Positions 38,191 through 51,127 of a DNA stretch of 64,000 bases are shown piece after piece. Position 1 is the stretch's first letter, and each line of letters opens with the position of its first letter. Location of the stretch: assembly GCA_013398175.1 (NCBI GenBank), contig VZRZ01007311.1, forward strand, positions 711,246 through 775,245. The letters run 5' to 3'. The notes under the pieces are model-generated. The model had not been told where the DNA came from. It saw only the letters and a program-made list of their open reading frames with translations, and made no database searches. A program made the position numbers and the translations under genes. The DNA is from Climacteris rufus (taxonomy: Eukaryota; Chordata; Aves; Passeriformes; Climacteridae).

Positions 38191-40923
38191 TATGACATTA
38201 AATTGTCATCCCAAAAGCAAGAGAGCAGAGCCCCATTCCGTACATCCACTTGTGATATTATGTGAGAACCAATACACATCAACAACATCATTGGGAGCAT
38301 GAAGCAGGGCCTGGCCACCTCAAGGGGGAATTACAGCCCCCACTGCATTCCTGCTGCTGGAGAAATGCTTCTACCACAGGGAGCTCACTGCTTTGGGAAC
38401 AGCTCTGAAGTGCCTTGACACACCAACTTGGTGCCACCAGCTGCCCTCCTAGGAACACCCAACACACAAGGAAACCTTCCCACAGTGTCCAACCCACAGC
38501 CCCACTGGCCTAGAGGGCAACCCCCAGCTGCAGCCCACAGTGCCCAGGAACCTCTGAGCAGTGGGGGGATAAATTCTCCTGCCCACAGAGCACTGGATCT
38601 GCCTGTGAGCTGGGGTCACTCCTTTCCACCGAGCACGTATCCGAACAGTTCTGCTTTCAGCCAGCGGAGGGTGGTATCACATACACAAAATACCCCATTT
38701 GCACCCTGCAGTCCTTTTCCCTAAATTTCGCTGTGCTTTGGTCTTTACAACAGTCATATGTGGCATTTGGTACTGAGCTTTGTAATGGAGAAGTTCTGCA
38801 GGCTACGCATTTACACACAACTTCTGCTGTGCTGTTGTCTAAGTACTGGCAGATGTTAAGCACTGTGCAGGTTACAGCTCCCCACTCAGCTGGAGGGCTG
38901 AAAGCCCCAGGAGGACAAAGAGCCTGAGAAAAGAAAGCTTCCAAATACAGCATAATTCTTTAGATTCAGAAGAAAAGAAAGAGAGATAGAGAAAAAAAAA
39001 AAAAAGAAAAACAAATCTCACAACCCAAAAAAGTTCTGATAATCCTATCTTCATTTTCCAAATGTCAGAGCTCATTTCTAATTAACACTACCGACCTTTC
39101 TGGCAAAACCTTACTGGTGGTACCACTGAAGTTTTATTCATTTTTCCCATCACAGCCAGCAGCACTATGAGTGATATAATACAGGTAGGGATCCTGCAAC
39201 CACCACACTTTATCAGGAGCTGTGCTGCAATCCTGCTGCATGCACTGCAGCAAGACCATGCACTGCTGTGGGTCTCTGGTTACACACTGATGGCTGCTGG
39301 AACCTGGTCAGCCTTATTCCCTGTCACAACTCCTAATGCCTTACCTCAGTTCATTGTTACAAAAATAAAGGGAGATTTGGCGGTTATTTTTCCTCCCACT
39401 CCACCAAACAAGCTGGGATACATAAGCAAATGAAACCTCCCTGGGTAACCTGGAAAACACTTATTTGAAAACAAGTTCTTAATGAACTTGCACCTCAGTT
39501 GTTTTAATCAATCACTTCAGAGAAATAAAGAGTGAACAGACTGCTACTTTACGTCACTTGCAGGTTTGTTATTGGCATGAGGGCTTATGTGGTAGCAATG
39601 TTTGGGTTTTTTTTCCAGTGAGAATCATTAGTTCTTTCTAAAACACCAGATTTTCCTTTTTTCATGTTCTACTCTTCAAGTCTCCTGCTTACGGACTCTG
39701 TACTGGGGTTTCAAAACCAGAAGAAAAATCAATATCAATTACACCAATGCATTATTAAGAAAACAGTTTTCTTTGTGATTGGTAATAATTTTAATTATGA
39801 AAGTAATGATTTAATTACCCTCAGTAAGGCCTTTAATCCCTAAAGTGTACCAAGATAAACTTTCAGTAGACTGCATTGCTGCTATGTTTGACTGAAAGAT
39901 TGTCTCAGTACAAAAGGAGTAAAAACACACTGTGAAAAACTAAGCACAAGGGAGAAGTGCCACAGAAGTTAGTGGAAATGCTGATTAACACCACCTGAAG
40001 ATATTTTCTATCACGTTCTGTATTTTGGAACATCTGGAAAAATGTTCTGCAAAATAAACTGAAGTGTGAGATTCCCCTAATTGGCACCAAGCAGGAAGTA
40101 AGAAATTTTATTATTTTGAAATTAGAAAAGCTGATGACTCAATTACTTGGCTTTTTTCAACTCCATCTTAAAAGCAGTTGCAGCTTTGGCCCCTGACAGT
40201 TCAGTCTAAAGCTATTGCAGATTCCCACTGCTCCAAGTGCTGTCCCTACTAAATGTGCTCTTGATTTGGTATAGCAGTGCCAGGGGACAGGTACTACTTT
40301 CTCCACCCTGCTTTGTGAATTGCAAAGAAGGGAATTTCATCTGGAAGATGAGAGAAGGAGAGAGTAGACACCTGCCATTGCCGAGCCGTCTGTTTTTTCC
40401 CTTGGGTGTGTTGGAAAATGATCCTTTCCAGAGAAATGAATTCAAAGTGCAAAGGTGAAACTTGTGGTCTCTTAAGCAGTGAACCGTGCCAGCTCAACAC
40501 ATCCAGACAGGGTGATGGCTCTGTGCAAGCATGACCCTGTGCCTTGTGGGCTAGGAAAACTTGGCAGACAAGGACAAGGGGATAAAAATGAATACAGGTA
40601 ATTTGCATATAGGTGTGCGTTGATGGGGGAACAGATGAGGAGCTGCCTTGCCTACAGATATAACAAGAGATAGGGCAGTTTATGTTGGTTTTTTTAACAA
40701 CTGTCATCCATAAGCACTGAACTGCTGGAGTGATATAAACTGCACTCTGCCACACCTTGGTCTCATCATGGGAGAACACACCAGCCTCAGGATTTATAGG
40801 CAGGCAGGATGTTTCCTCTGCTGAGACCTTCCTTGCTGAGCTGCTCTGGCTCCCTAGATCAGGATGCTCTGCGTCATCCGCAGATGTGAAGGGACCTGGG
40901 TCAGAGCTGGTAGTCCTGACAGT

Positions 40924-41190
40924 CACAGAATCACAGAACTGATTGAAAAACCATCCAAGACTGAATCCAACCCAGCACCATTATGTGCATGACTAAACCA
41001 CAGCCCCAAGCACCACTTCCAAATGCATTTGGAACACATTCATGGATCCTGATTCCACCACTCCCCTGGGCAGGCTATTCCAATGTCTAAATCCAATCTA
41101 AACCTTCCCTGGCACAACTTGAGGCCATTTCCTCTCATCCTGTCATTTGTTACATGGGAGAACAGACTGACTTCCACCTTGATACATCTT
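40924..41190 (-). mobile_element. CR1 fragment, 3' end
   Basis: The plus strand starts CACAGAATCACAGAACTGAT and continues with TGATTCCACCACTCCCCTGG, ATCCAATCTAAACCTTCCC and GCACAACTTGAGGCCATTTC, the standard blocks of a reverse-complemented CR1 3' region. The element's sense is the minus strand. Similarity fades at about 41190. Confidence 0.87.
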
Positions 41191-41715
41191 CCTTGCATTC
41201 TGAAGGTCTTCCATTCCTAGTGGGATGACAATGGTTTTGCCTTGCTCATCTCTATGTGGAGAGCTGTAATCCAAGCAAGTGGTGGCTGGATAGAGGGACA
41301 GCTCAGGGCTGGTATCCCCATGGTCATGCTCAATTCAGTGCACAATGATGCTATTAAAATCATAATGGAAACGATGACACAGCACCTCTTCCTACAGACA
41401 AGGGCAATTGCTCCCTGAACATTTGACTAGAACCCAAGCTATGACTTTTCATTCATTCAAAGTCTGCCATACTTTGAAGTGGAAGCATAATCCAGTGCAT
41501 ATTTGTACAGGGGCTGGCCATTTTCTGATGCTGTCATATATGGAGTTCCACTGACATAGTTTATGCCTGTAAAGTATGAAAGGAGCTCTGTGGGGAGGAA
41601 ATATTAAATAAAGATCTCTGCTGGAAAGAAATAGCACATAGGGTAGTTGTTTCCCATCATTTTATATCAATTCATACCTCAACTCTCAGATTACAACCTA
41701 AAGGGCTTCACACAC

Positions 41716-41900
41716 CTCATAATCAATATCCAAGTGATCTGAATCCCCCTTTGTTCGGAAGTGCTGGGTGTGCTTGTCCACAGTGAAGTTCACTTGCTTG
41801 TTGAAGCGTTCTATGAGAACCGAGTGCCAGTGCTGGTCATCCAGGAGGCTGCCCAAGGTGACAGAAGTGTGGCTGTTACTGAAGTGCAGGTTGGAGTCCC
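41716..41900 (-). CDS. CNTNAP5: CNTNAP5 exon 6: middle of laminin-G domain 1
   Basis: This 185-nt exon has a two-base entry followed by 61 codons and ends in phase 0. It encodes SNLHFSNSHTSVTLGSLLDD, then QHWHSVLIERFNKQVNFTVD, a TQHFRTKGDSD stretch and LDIDYE. The GSLLDDQHWHSV and FRTKG motifs are the conserved core of laminin-G domain 1 in CNTNAP proteins. NFT within NFTVD is a potential N-glycosylation site. The acceptor is CCACTCAG ending at 41901. The donor reads GTGTGTG from 41715, so only the GT and a few following bases fit the donor consensus; it is the weaker of the two sites of this exon. The exon length is not a multiple of three, so skipping it would shift the frame. Confidence 0.95.
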
Positions 41901-43942
41901 CTGAGTGGCACAGACAAGCAGAGGACACCAAAGTTACGTCCAGGCCCTTAACTGAAGTATGGGGACTCAAGGGGAGCACAGAGCAGAGCTCCAGGATGCA
42001 AATCAGAGCTCTGTCCATCGGAAACGTATGCTTTTCAAAGACTGTCTTAGATTTCTTGGGTCTCTTTTTCACATATGTGTATGTGTATATCCACCCACAC
42101 ATATTTTTCCCCATGAAATCGTTGTGATGAACCAGGAGGTGTTACTGAGACTGCACCCACACACTGCAGCATGCAGGGGATTACTGCTCTGTCTGTACCC
42201 TTGGTTCTTTTGTGCACTTGAGGTTCTGGTGGTTTAAAACCTGCTTAAGAGCACCAAAACCTTCTCTGTAGTCACATGAACAGACCACTCCTGCCACTTC
42301 AGTGTCAACTCTGTGTCTTCTGCATTTTAACAAGAAAATTGTAATTGTCCATTTTCACAGGAAAAAAAAAAAGGCACAAGTAAGTGAAGTAAGAAGAGTG
42401 TTTTGTTCAGCTCATAAAAATTCTTAAAACTTGGCCTAGATCACCAAAAGTACAGATCACAATTCATAAAAATATTTAGGCCCTAACCCAGTAATTTCAA
42501 GCACTCTTCTGTTTTCCAGCTGGCTACACGTCTGAACACTTCAGAGCCTCTCACTGAAAGGGAGTGTTTATCCTTTTTCACATTCCCACAGAATGGAGAG
42601 AACACATGCTCCAAAACTGCCAGGCAAGATGCACACAGATTCAAGAGCAGACATCAAAACCCTTGGCTATGACACATGAATGCACATAGAGGACTTGAAA
42701 TGGCTAAAATTTTGTACATTTGGGGCTACACCTGAAGGTTAAAAAAAAAAAACCTCATCTCAGAATTCATATTCCCAACAGTATCTCCTCTGGAAGAAGT
42801 TACATAATATAATTAACTGCACTATGTTCTTATCCTATTATGAAACATTTGTAAGAGGACAATTCAGTGGAGTAGATTCCCCCATTCAGAGCTTCAGGAT
42901 GCAGTTTTTTGGTTCAAGTAACATCCAAATCCCAAACCAGAAAAATGATGCATTATCATTTTTCTACTATTTGATGAAGAAGAAAGAAAGAAAGAAAGAC
43001 AGAAAAAAACACAGTTTGGAGACTGAATAATTAGTGAGCTTATGTAAAAATGAAATCCAACAGCTGTGGAAAATAGTTACTGATTTTTAAAACAAACATA
43101 ATTAAGCACAAGGGGAAAAATGGCCAACTCAAATCCCTCAGTATGAGAAACATCAGTCAGCAGAGACTGCTGAGGCCAGCAGCATGGGACACCCACAGAT
43201 GAAGCCAGTGAAGATTTTGCAGTAAGGCTGGAAGAGGGGGTATGATCACTCTTACTGCAATAATTCCTACAATTATCAAAGTACTTTCGTGTATTCATCA
43301 GGGAAAAAGCCAAGCATCCTTCTGCAGAATGAAATTAAGCAAGCCTTTCCTGTGATGCTCTGATCCAACATGATCGTCCAGTGATGGCCTTACAGATATT
43401 TAAAAATTAATTTTCACAGTTTTCAAGTAGAAAAGGTATACCAGTGTGCACAATGTTTTGACCAGAATGTACCACTGAAATTCTGTATTCTCAGCTCAGC
43501 TCTGAATCACTGAATGAATGGACAAAAATTAGACACAAACCAAAAATAAACCTTTTTTGCAGTCCAAAGCATTCCTGAGAATGCTATTTTTAAAAATAGT
43601 ACCAAAAAAACCTACACAAACATACAGAAAAAAAGAAGGTATGGAAAGAATCAGAACTAGACGCTGAGCAGTTCTGTCTTGGTCAGCACTAGTTAGAGGA
43701 GCCAAGGTCTCTTTTTGGCTCAGCTACCATGTCCTGCATGACATCAGTCAAGTCTTTTCGCTTTTGCTTCCTCTCCTGCCTCCTCCAGCAGTATTTTAGC
43801 TGTGAGTTGTCTAAGGCACACATGTTCTGTTGATATCAGCTAGAGTTTCCAGATACTGCCTAATACAAATAGGTTTATAAAACCAAACCAAGACAATCCT
43901 TGTTACAGTAATATGCAAACAAATAATTCTAATTACCCTTAC
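41901..43942 (-). other. CNTNAP5: CNTNAP5 intron 5 (2042 nt)
   Basis: Bounded by the exon 5 donor GTAAGG and exon 6 acceptor CACTCAG. It contains a short AAAG tetramer run near 42.98 kb and A-runs. No mobile element or gene was recognised. Confidence 0.88.
42976..43000. repeat. AAAG tetramer repeat
   Basis: Five GAAA units in a row, ending in GACAG. Confidence 0.85.
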
Positions 43943-44146
43943 CCAGGTTGAGGTACAAGGAGAGCTTCCCTTTCTGCAGTTCCAAGGTAATATAGTCTCC
44001 ACGCTGTCCTTCTCCATGGAATAAGACTCCATCCCCCTGCATGCTCTTGAACTTCAAGGAAACGACATCTTTGAATGTGCTCATAAGCTTCTGATTGAAT
44101 CTGTAGAGAAGTGAACTTCTGCCATCGAAGTCTGCAATATCTGACT
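43943..44146 (-). CDS. CNTNAP5: CNTNAP5 exon 5: start of laminin-G domain 1
   Basis: This 204-nt exon completes the split lysine codon and encodes 67 further codons plus one base. Readable landmarks are SDIADFDGRSSLLYRFNQK, KDVVSLKFKSMQGDGVLFH, GEGQRGDYITLELQKG and LSLYLNL. These form the first strands of laminin-G domain 1, which follows the discoidin domain directly in CNTNAP proteins. The SDxADFDGRSSLLYRFNQ linker is characteristic of the CNTNAP family and is very close to CNTNAP5 as I recall it. The acceptor is TTCCAG above 44146 and the donor is GTAAGG from 43942. There is no internal stop. The trailing G joins GG of the next exon to make a glycine where I recall aspartate in mammals, a conservative-looking difference rather than damage. 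Confidence 0.95.
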
Positions 44147-44989
44147 CTGGAAGAAAGAAAATGGCAAAATGACAAGGAGGGACAGCATCGGGAGAGGTAC
44201 TGTATTTTTTTCAGGATCTTTTAAAATACAATTTGGAGTCAGGTATTGTCCTAAGTATTGTCCTAAGCCTACATCCACAGGATGTGCAGGTAACTTGGGC
44301 AACCACATTTCATCCATTTCCAATCCTCTCCGTCTGTTGGGGAAAGGGAACACGAGGATAAAACCAGAACTCCTCTGCACTTGCCTTCCTCATACACCAC
44401 TTCTCTCTCACTTTTTAGAATAGAAAAGGTGCCTCCCATCGTATTCAGATCTCCAGAACATCCCTTGCCACGTCTGCTGTTCATCTCAAATGCATTCAGG
44501 ATGTTATTCATTACTTTGAACACTTCAGTACTCACTCCACTTTTGTAGCTTCACAAGTGTCTGTTGAGCTTTTCCTGCATGTCCGCCATGACTGCATCCA
44601 CGTCTGCATTCAAATAAGGATCCTCACAGCCTCTGAGGGATGGCTGCTTGCTTGTGATGGGCATTTATCAGCCATGTTTCTGCATGCAAATTTACTAGGC
44701 TGGCAGGAATAGTCAAATATCAATTCCAAAAGCTTTTGAAGAGATTTCATGGGAACTGGGCATCTAAACTGATTATACACCTTTGAAAATCCTATTAGAA
44801 ACATATTTTCCCCTTCAGCCAGCCTCTAAAAGCCCAATCATTCTGGTAGGAAACAAGCTTTCTGTTCCTCAATTGCAATTAATATTTTCTTTGGCAGCAG
44901 CAGCAGCATCAGCCTGCAGTACTCTCTTTGCTTTATAAAGCGGTCTTTTAACCAAAATGTAATTTTTAACAAATTTTTAAAATAGAGAT

Positions 44990-45018
44990 GTGTGTGTATA
45001 TATATACATATATATAAA
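44990..45018. repeat. TG/TA microsatellite
   Basis: TGTGTGTG followed by TATATATATACATATATATA. Confidence 0.85.
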
Positions 45019-45837
45019 CACAGTATTTCAGGTAGCTTTAAATAGTTTTAACTAATATGTTGTAGACAAACATCTGACTGACGTACATTAATTCCATTCC
45101 AATTTCTATCCAACTGCTATTTGACACAATTTACATATAAAATATCTATTTGTAAATAATAATTTTGTCAATTGATATTTCCCGTTGTTAAGCAAAATAT
45201 TAAAAATTAAGAATACCAGGCAATGAAGAATCTGAACAGAGGTTTATTAAGCTATATAACTACTGAGGTATATCCACAAAGACAAATATTACTTTCCTAG
45301 CACTCAAGAATAAAGAGCATAGACTATCTTAGTTTGCAAACCACATGTTTTAATGACAACCCAATGCTATCAGTTTTCTATTTTCTTCTGAAAAATAACT
45401 GAAAGGTTCATACAATCAAGACTTCAAGTGATCAATTATAGTGATCAAAGTCAGTGATTTAAGTCACCTAAGCTCCCTTGAGAGCTCTTCTATCATTTAA
45501 GCATTAACACTGGTTTCATCTGCACCTCTTTAAAAACCTGAAATAACAGGAGCTGGGGCAGGGGGGGTTATCCTTTATTTTCCTTTTTTTTTTTTTCTTT
45601 ATACTGGACCAAAATTTAAAGAGGTTTGCAATTAAAAACTATTAAAAGCCCAGAAAACAAAACAGCTGTTAATGATTTGTTACCATGGAAACTACCACCA
45701 AAAACGTCTTTCTGGCAGTAGGACAGTTTGTACAGAAGTTTGATAGCACACTTGCAAACTTGCGGGGAGCACAACATTTAAATTTGATGCAAAATTCTGT
45801 AACTCCAAAATTGACTTCATTGCAAATCAGAAGGCAA

Positions 45838-45861
45838 CTTTTTTGTTTTGTTTTGTTTTGT
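45838..45861. repeat. TTTTG pentamer repeat
   Basis: Four tandem TTTTG units. Confidence 0.85.
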
Positions 45862-48800
45862 AATTAGAATAAAACTACACAGAAACTCAGTCCTGGGGAA
45901 AATTCATTCCTGAGTAAACTAAGACCAGCTTCTTATCTGTGATATCAGAATTATAACATGCTGTTTCCCACCTTTTGTGGAACAGTTGCTATTTCACAAA
46001 TTATCATGAAAACGAAAGTATTCCTGCCATCTGTTTTTACTGTTTTTAACTTCTGAATTAGGTGTTCAGAAACAGCTCCTTCAGAATTGCTGACTTCTCT
46101 CTACTGACACCTTGATTGCCATTTTCTATAAAGGGAATTGGTAGTTTAGTTCTTATGAATTTCCCCTAACTACATTAAATACTTCAATTTGTTTAAAGTA
46201 AATCACAAGTGTATTATAAAAATGGTTTCATTTCAACACAGGCATGAATTAGGAAATAGCTTATAAAGAATTTACAGACTTTGATTTCCAGAGCATTTTG
46301 CGGTTAATTTTCCTCCTAGCTCTCAAAACTAAAGATCCTGTAAGAGTGAGGGTGCACCAATTCAATGCTGCTGCAAAAGGGACCCTTTTTCCATCTTTTG
46401 CCTGAAATCCAAGGCTCCAGCAGTCTGAATTCACACTCCAATCTTTGATCTTAACTGTCCACTAAGCCACAGCATAACATGATTTCTTGAAGAGTTTTAC
46501 TATTGACATTTACAGAATGTAACACAAAGGAAAACCTGTTTCTGAAAAGTTCTGCTCTACTAATTATCAGTTGTGAGCACACTGGCCAATAAATCGCCCT
46601 GAATGAAACGGGAATATGTCAAATAAATGCTAACACTGGCAGCCAAAAGTCATTAGTGGCAGTTTGCATGACAACAAATCGTTGGTTTTTGTTAAAAACA
46701 GCCATTCCAGAAAACCTGCTTAGTGTTTGCTTAGCGTTTATTTAGTCCATGTAGGTCCATAACCCACTTGCAGCAAGAGAACGAGGATCCAAAATGTTTC
46801 AAGTTTCTTGATTTTCTCTCAAGAAAATCTACAGTAATAACAAACTGAAACACAATGTGATTTCATTCTGCACTGCCTGCTGGTGTATTTACGCTCTCTG
46901 AAGACAGACTTTACCCAGTCTGAGCTCTTTCTACACTGTCCTCATGAACAAGGCTGTTGACAGGCTGGGAGCAGTGTGAGAGCACAGAGATTACTTGTGC
47001 AGCAATCTGCTCCCAGCAGCACAGAGGATACATAGCTCTACTTAAAACCACAGTCCTCCTAGTGATTTTGGGAAAAGTGAACCCTTACTTAGCAAAGATA
47101 TCCTAAAACAGGAATAACTCTGGGAACAGTTGCTATGTGAGACAGGAACTTTTGGTCTTGCACCAATGACCAGAATCTTTAACTCTTGGCAGAAGGGAAG
47201 AGGACTGTTCCTGTTCTGAACAGATGTCCCCCCTGACAAGTCATGGCTTACTGGCTTGAATGACCCTAAAGCCACCCCCACCTCCCTCTCAGACACACAA
47301 CCCAAGGCTGTGGATGGGCACTTCAGAGGTGACTGTTCTGCCATGCAGCTCTGCCCCTATCATAAATCTATGCTTCCTGGTAAGCAATCATTTGGCTATT
47401 TACCTTGTGCATTTGATTACAAACACTACTGGTCAATGACCATCAGACATTAAGCAATTCTCTGCAACGAGTTCTTGTCTGTCTCACAGAAGACAAAGGA
47501 GAGGAAAAAGGAAGGTGCGGAAAAAGGAAAAAAAAAGAGACAGAAAAAGAATCCAGTAAAAACATCATTTAATAAAAAAGCACAATATCAGATCATACTC
47601 CCTGAAGCAATGACAGCAAAATATGAAAAATCAGAGTCCTGAACTGCAAATAAAGAATTCTGCTCTCAGAAGACACCCTGTCTCACACCCTATCATTGTT
47701 TCTCCTGTGGTATCCCAGCCTGTTAACTGCACATACACCCAATTCTGCTGATGCACTTGGGCTGTTAACCAGTTAGAGAATATGATCAGCATCTTCAATG
47801 CAGCTATAAATCTTATCCTATGAAAGCAATTGTGTCAGCAATTTTTTTTTCTTGTGCTAAGCTAACAAGACTTTTCCCAAGTATAAAGATACACTTGTCC
47901 CCTCTCGCCACCTCCAGCATCAAAACCAATTGGTTTGCCATTTGTCTGAGCATATCCTCTGCTGCAGCTCTGCTTATCTGTTACAATCACACAATTGGAG
48001 CCACTGCTGCAAAGGGACAGCAAGAGCTTACACATATTTCTGCATGGAACTTTCCATTCAACTCATCATCAATCCTTTTCTGAACAGGAAACATCAGTGC
48101 ATGTTTTCAGATGATCACCTCCTTCCTATTTCAGTACCTATTTTGAGATACCAGACGGAATCTTTACAGGAATTTCAAATAAATGTAATTTATTTTCATT
48201 TAAATACATACTTTCTGTGTAAGAAATTAAACAATTAGCACATGTTATCTGTGAATTCCAGCTTATTTTATGGCCTTGGAGTCCTTTATTATAGGCATTT
48301 CAATCTGTATGGGATAGGATCAGGCACACTCATAATCTGAAACAGCTTTACTGTTAAAAACATGATTTTATTTTCCAAAAACCAATGTCAACTGGCAGTC
48401 AAATAGAGGATGAAAAGAAAATAAAAAAGGGGGGAAAAAAGATTTTAAAAGAAAGCTCTTTTGTTTGACAGGGAGATGTGGGGAATAAATTTATAATAAA
48501 TTATTTCTAGCAGAAATAATAAGCAACAGAAAGTGCTATTCAGCAGCACAGTATCATGACAGGCTAAGTTACCACTTTGGCATCCAATGCACACTCATTC
48601 CTGAGCAGGATTCCTCAGTATATTTTGTTGTTGTGTCCTGGCAGAGTGTTTGGTGACCTACAAGACCTGATGCCTTCCACGTGCCCCCTACCAAACAGTC
48701 ACCATTGAAGGATGCATTTGCAAAAGTTAGCACTTGAGTTAGGATTCTGTACTTGGGACCTCTTGAGCAGAGTATGCTGCACAGGACAATCATACTCCAA

Positions 48801-51127
48801 AAATGATGTACCAGAGCCTTCCACTGCCACAAGACCGTCACATTCACCTAAAAATGCAGCAGTGAAGCCACAGATGGCTCTTACAGATGGATTTGTATCA
48901 GCTGATGCTGTTTCTACTCCCAGCATCACATCCCTTCTTTCATATACATACAGACACTTGCATGAAGAGGGTGCACATTCATTATACTTGTTTTTCTTCT
49001 GGTTCATTTTCCTTCCTGACTTGGTTCAACAGCCTGTCTCCAGAAACTGAAGCTTTGTCATTAAAAAAAAAAAAAAAGTCAAGATTTTTTAATATATTTC
49101 TTGTGCTAGAATTGAACATGGTGGATGAGTCTCTGTGCTATCAACTTTACAAAATGCAGTTATGTAGGTGTACACTAGCTCAGGATCTCCAGCAGATATT
49201 CAGTCAGTATAACACTAAAGGTGACATCTTATAAATGATCAAACATCTTTTGCACAGTGCTGGTATGTCTGGGTTAGGAGTAGCCAAGAGAGTGAAACTA
49301 TATAAGCACAACTTGTAGACAGGTATTGCTTGGCATAAGCAATTTGCCAGAGAGAAATGTGAATGGCACATTTATATAAACTGAATGAATATTTCAACAC
49401 CCTGTAAAACTTTTATGAATCCCTTTATTTCTTTTCTGTCTTGCTTTAATCTCATACCTTAATTCCGTACAAGCACTTTTATTTCCTGTAACTGTAGGGT
49501 ACAGGACAAAGATGAAGACTTAGATGATAACACAAGGCAACTCAGACTGCAAGTGACTGAAATTTTCCTTCTATCATAGAAAATACAACCACAGTCTGAC
49601 ATGAAAGCAGTGCTCACGTAGTAGATCATAGTACATACAAAAAAAAAAAAATCATCCACAAAAGTTTCAATCTTTAGTTCAAGTCCTATTTGTTACGTAT
49701 CTGTTTGGACTAAACTCTTCACTGCAGAGGTTTGGGCATCATCAACAGAAGCTCGCTCTTGAAAACAGATTAGATGGCTGCTTTGGAATTATGTCACCAA
49801 GTGCAGTTGATTTTGAAATTCAGGTTTCAGTTTACATGTTCACTGGTACACCTGCAAAAAAATCTCTTGCCCTAATGACTATGCATCCAGACCAGGCTGT
49901 TGCAGGTCAGTCCACAGTGTCCGTGCACCAAACTAGGTGGAGAAACAGCATTTAAAACAAGCTGAATGGATCTTATAGACCTATATATAGACCACATCAA
50001 GGATCTTCCTGTGAAACCACATGAAGCAGTCCTAAGATCCACGTGCAGTGGCAAGGCCACCAAGAGTCCTGGAGCGGTGTCTCTGTTCAGTGGGAGCACG
50101 TGAATCAAAAAGTTCAAGAAATCTGTCTTTGATTCTGCTTAGATGAATTTGTCTCCCAAATAGTTTTTATGTTTATTCTCTTACAACTCCTTATCTGCAC
50201 TTAGGAAGAACAGATAAGGACCTAAAGCAAATGGGGAGATGTACAAGTACAGTAATGCGTACAGATGATGGTGACTTGTGCCACACTGTGTTGAACTTCC
50301 TGGTAAAATGCTCTTAATACCCTGAACACCCTCAACAAAAACCTCACCTGTCTCCAGCTGCCTCTCAAGTCATATTTGGCCATTTCACAAATAAACACAA
50401 AGTCACCTGAGAAAAAAAACTGAACTTGTATTTCCTCATGAGTGGGCTTTTGCTTGGTGTAAGGGAGCAGCATCAGTCCTTCTGCTTTACGGTCACAGTC
50501 TGCCGTGGTGACAGGTCATACACCTGCAGCACTACACCGGGACATGCAGCCAAAATGCCCCAAGCCAGCAACATTTATTGGCTGCTCCAAAGCCCATGTG
50601 AGAAAACACTACAGACCATATCTTTGACAATCATCATGTGTTAAGAGTAGCCAAAGAAAGCAGTCATGCAAAAGCAGTTAAATCAGTAGACAAGTTCTCT
50701 GCACTCTGGATCTGTAAAGTCATCAGACTGAAATACAAGCACAGCTGCAAAATCCACAACACTTCCCTCCACAACTAGGTAATTTACCTTAAACCCAGAA
50801 AGGAACTGTTTGAGCAAATACAGCCCTACAAAGATCCCAGTTATATTTGTGTTCTCCATGGGCAGGAGTTTTTGCACCACCTGACTGCCTGGCACTCCCA
50901 GAAGCAGCAAATCACCCTGTGGTGGGCTCAGCTCTGAGAAGCTTCACCAGCTAAGCAGCACATCCCCGGGCAGAAAGGCAAGAACAGCTACCGAGAAAAA
51001 TAAACAATGGTAGTGTATTTAACATTACATTTTAACTCATGCAACTTGTACTGGAGTCTTCCCACAGCACTGCCAGCATCAAGAAAAAGCTCTTTGAGAA
51101 AATGTGGGTTAAGATGCAGCCACTTAC

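Larger units (their letters stand above)
38101..41715 (-). other. CNTNAP5: CNTNAP5 intron 6 (3615 nt)
   Basis: Bounded by the weak exon 6 donor GTGTGT and exon 7 acceptor CCAAAAG. From low to high coordinate it contains a TA-rich tract at about 38.14-38.19 kb, a GC-rich stretch at about 38.29-38.64 kb, an AT-rich segment with two TAATTA motifs near 39.8 kb and a CR1 fragment at 40.92-41.2 kb. A 633-nt open frame at 40294-40926 is discussed under rejected items. Confidence 0.88.
44147..51127 (-). other. CNTNAP5: CNTNAP5 intron 4 (6981 nt)
   Basis: Bounded by the exon 4 donor (GTAAGT) and the exon 5 acceptor (TTCCAG). It contains a TG/TA-rich stretch near 44.99-45.02 kb, a TTTTG pentamer repeat near 45.84 kb, a T-run near 45.58 kb and an unrecognised open segment at 48.57-49.01 kb discussed among the findings. 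No CR1 or LTR was recognised in it, which is unusual beside its neighbours. It also has unique-looking AT-rich stretches near 46.1-46.75 kb. Confidence 0.85.

Noticed and set aside
40294..40926. 210-codon open frame on the minus strand, the longest in the window
   Set aside because: It starts at the edge of a CR1 fragment and runs through intron 6 without any recognisable domain, and its composition looks like translated noncoding DNA. No splice or retrocopy signs support it.
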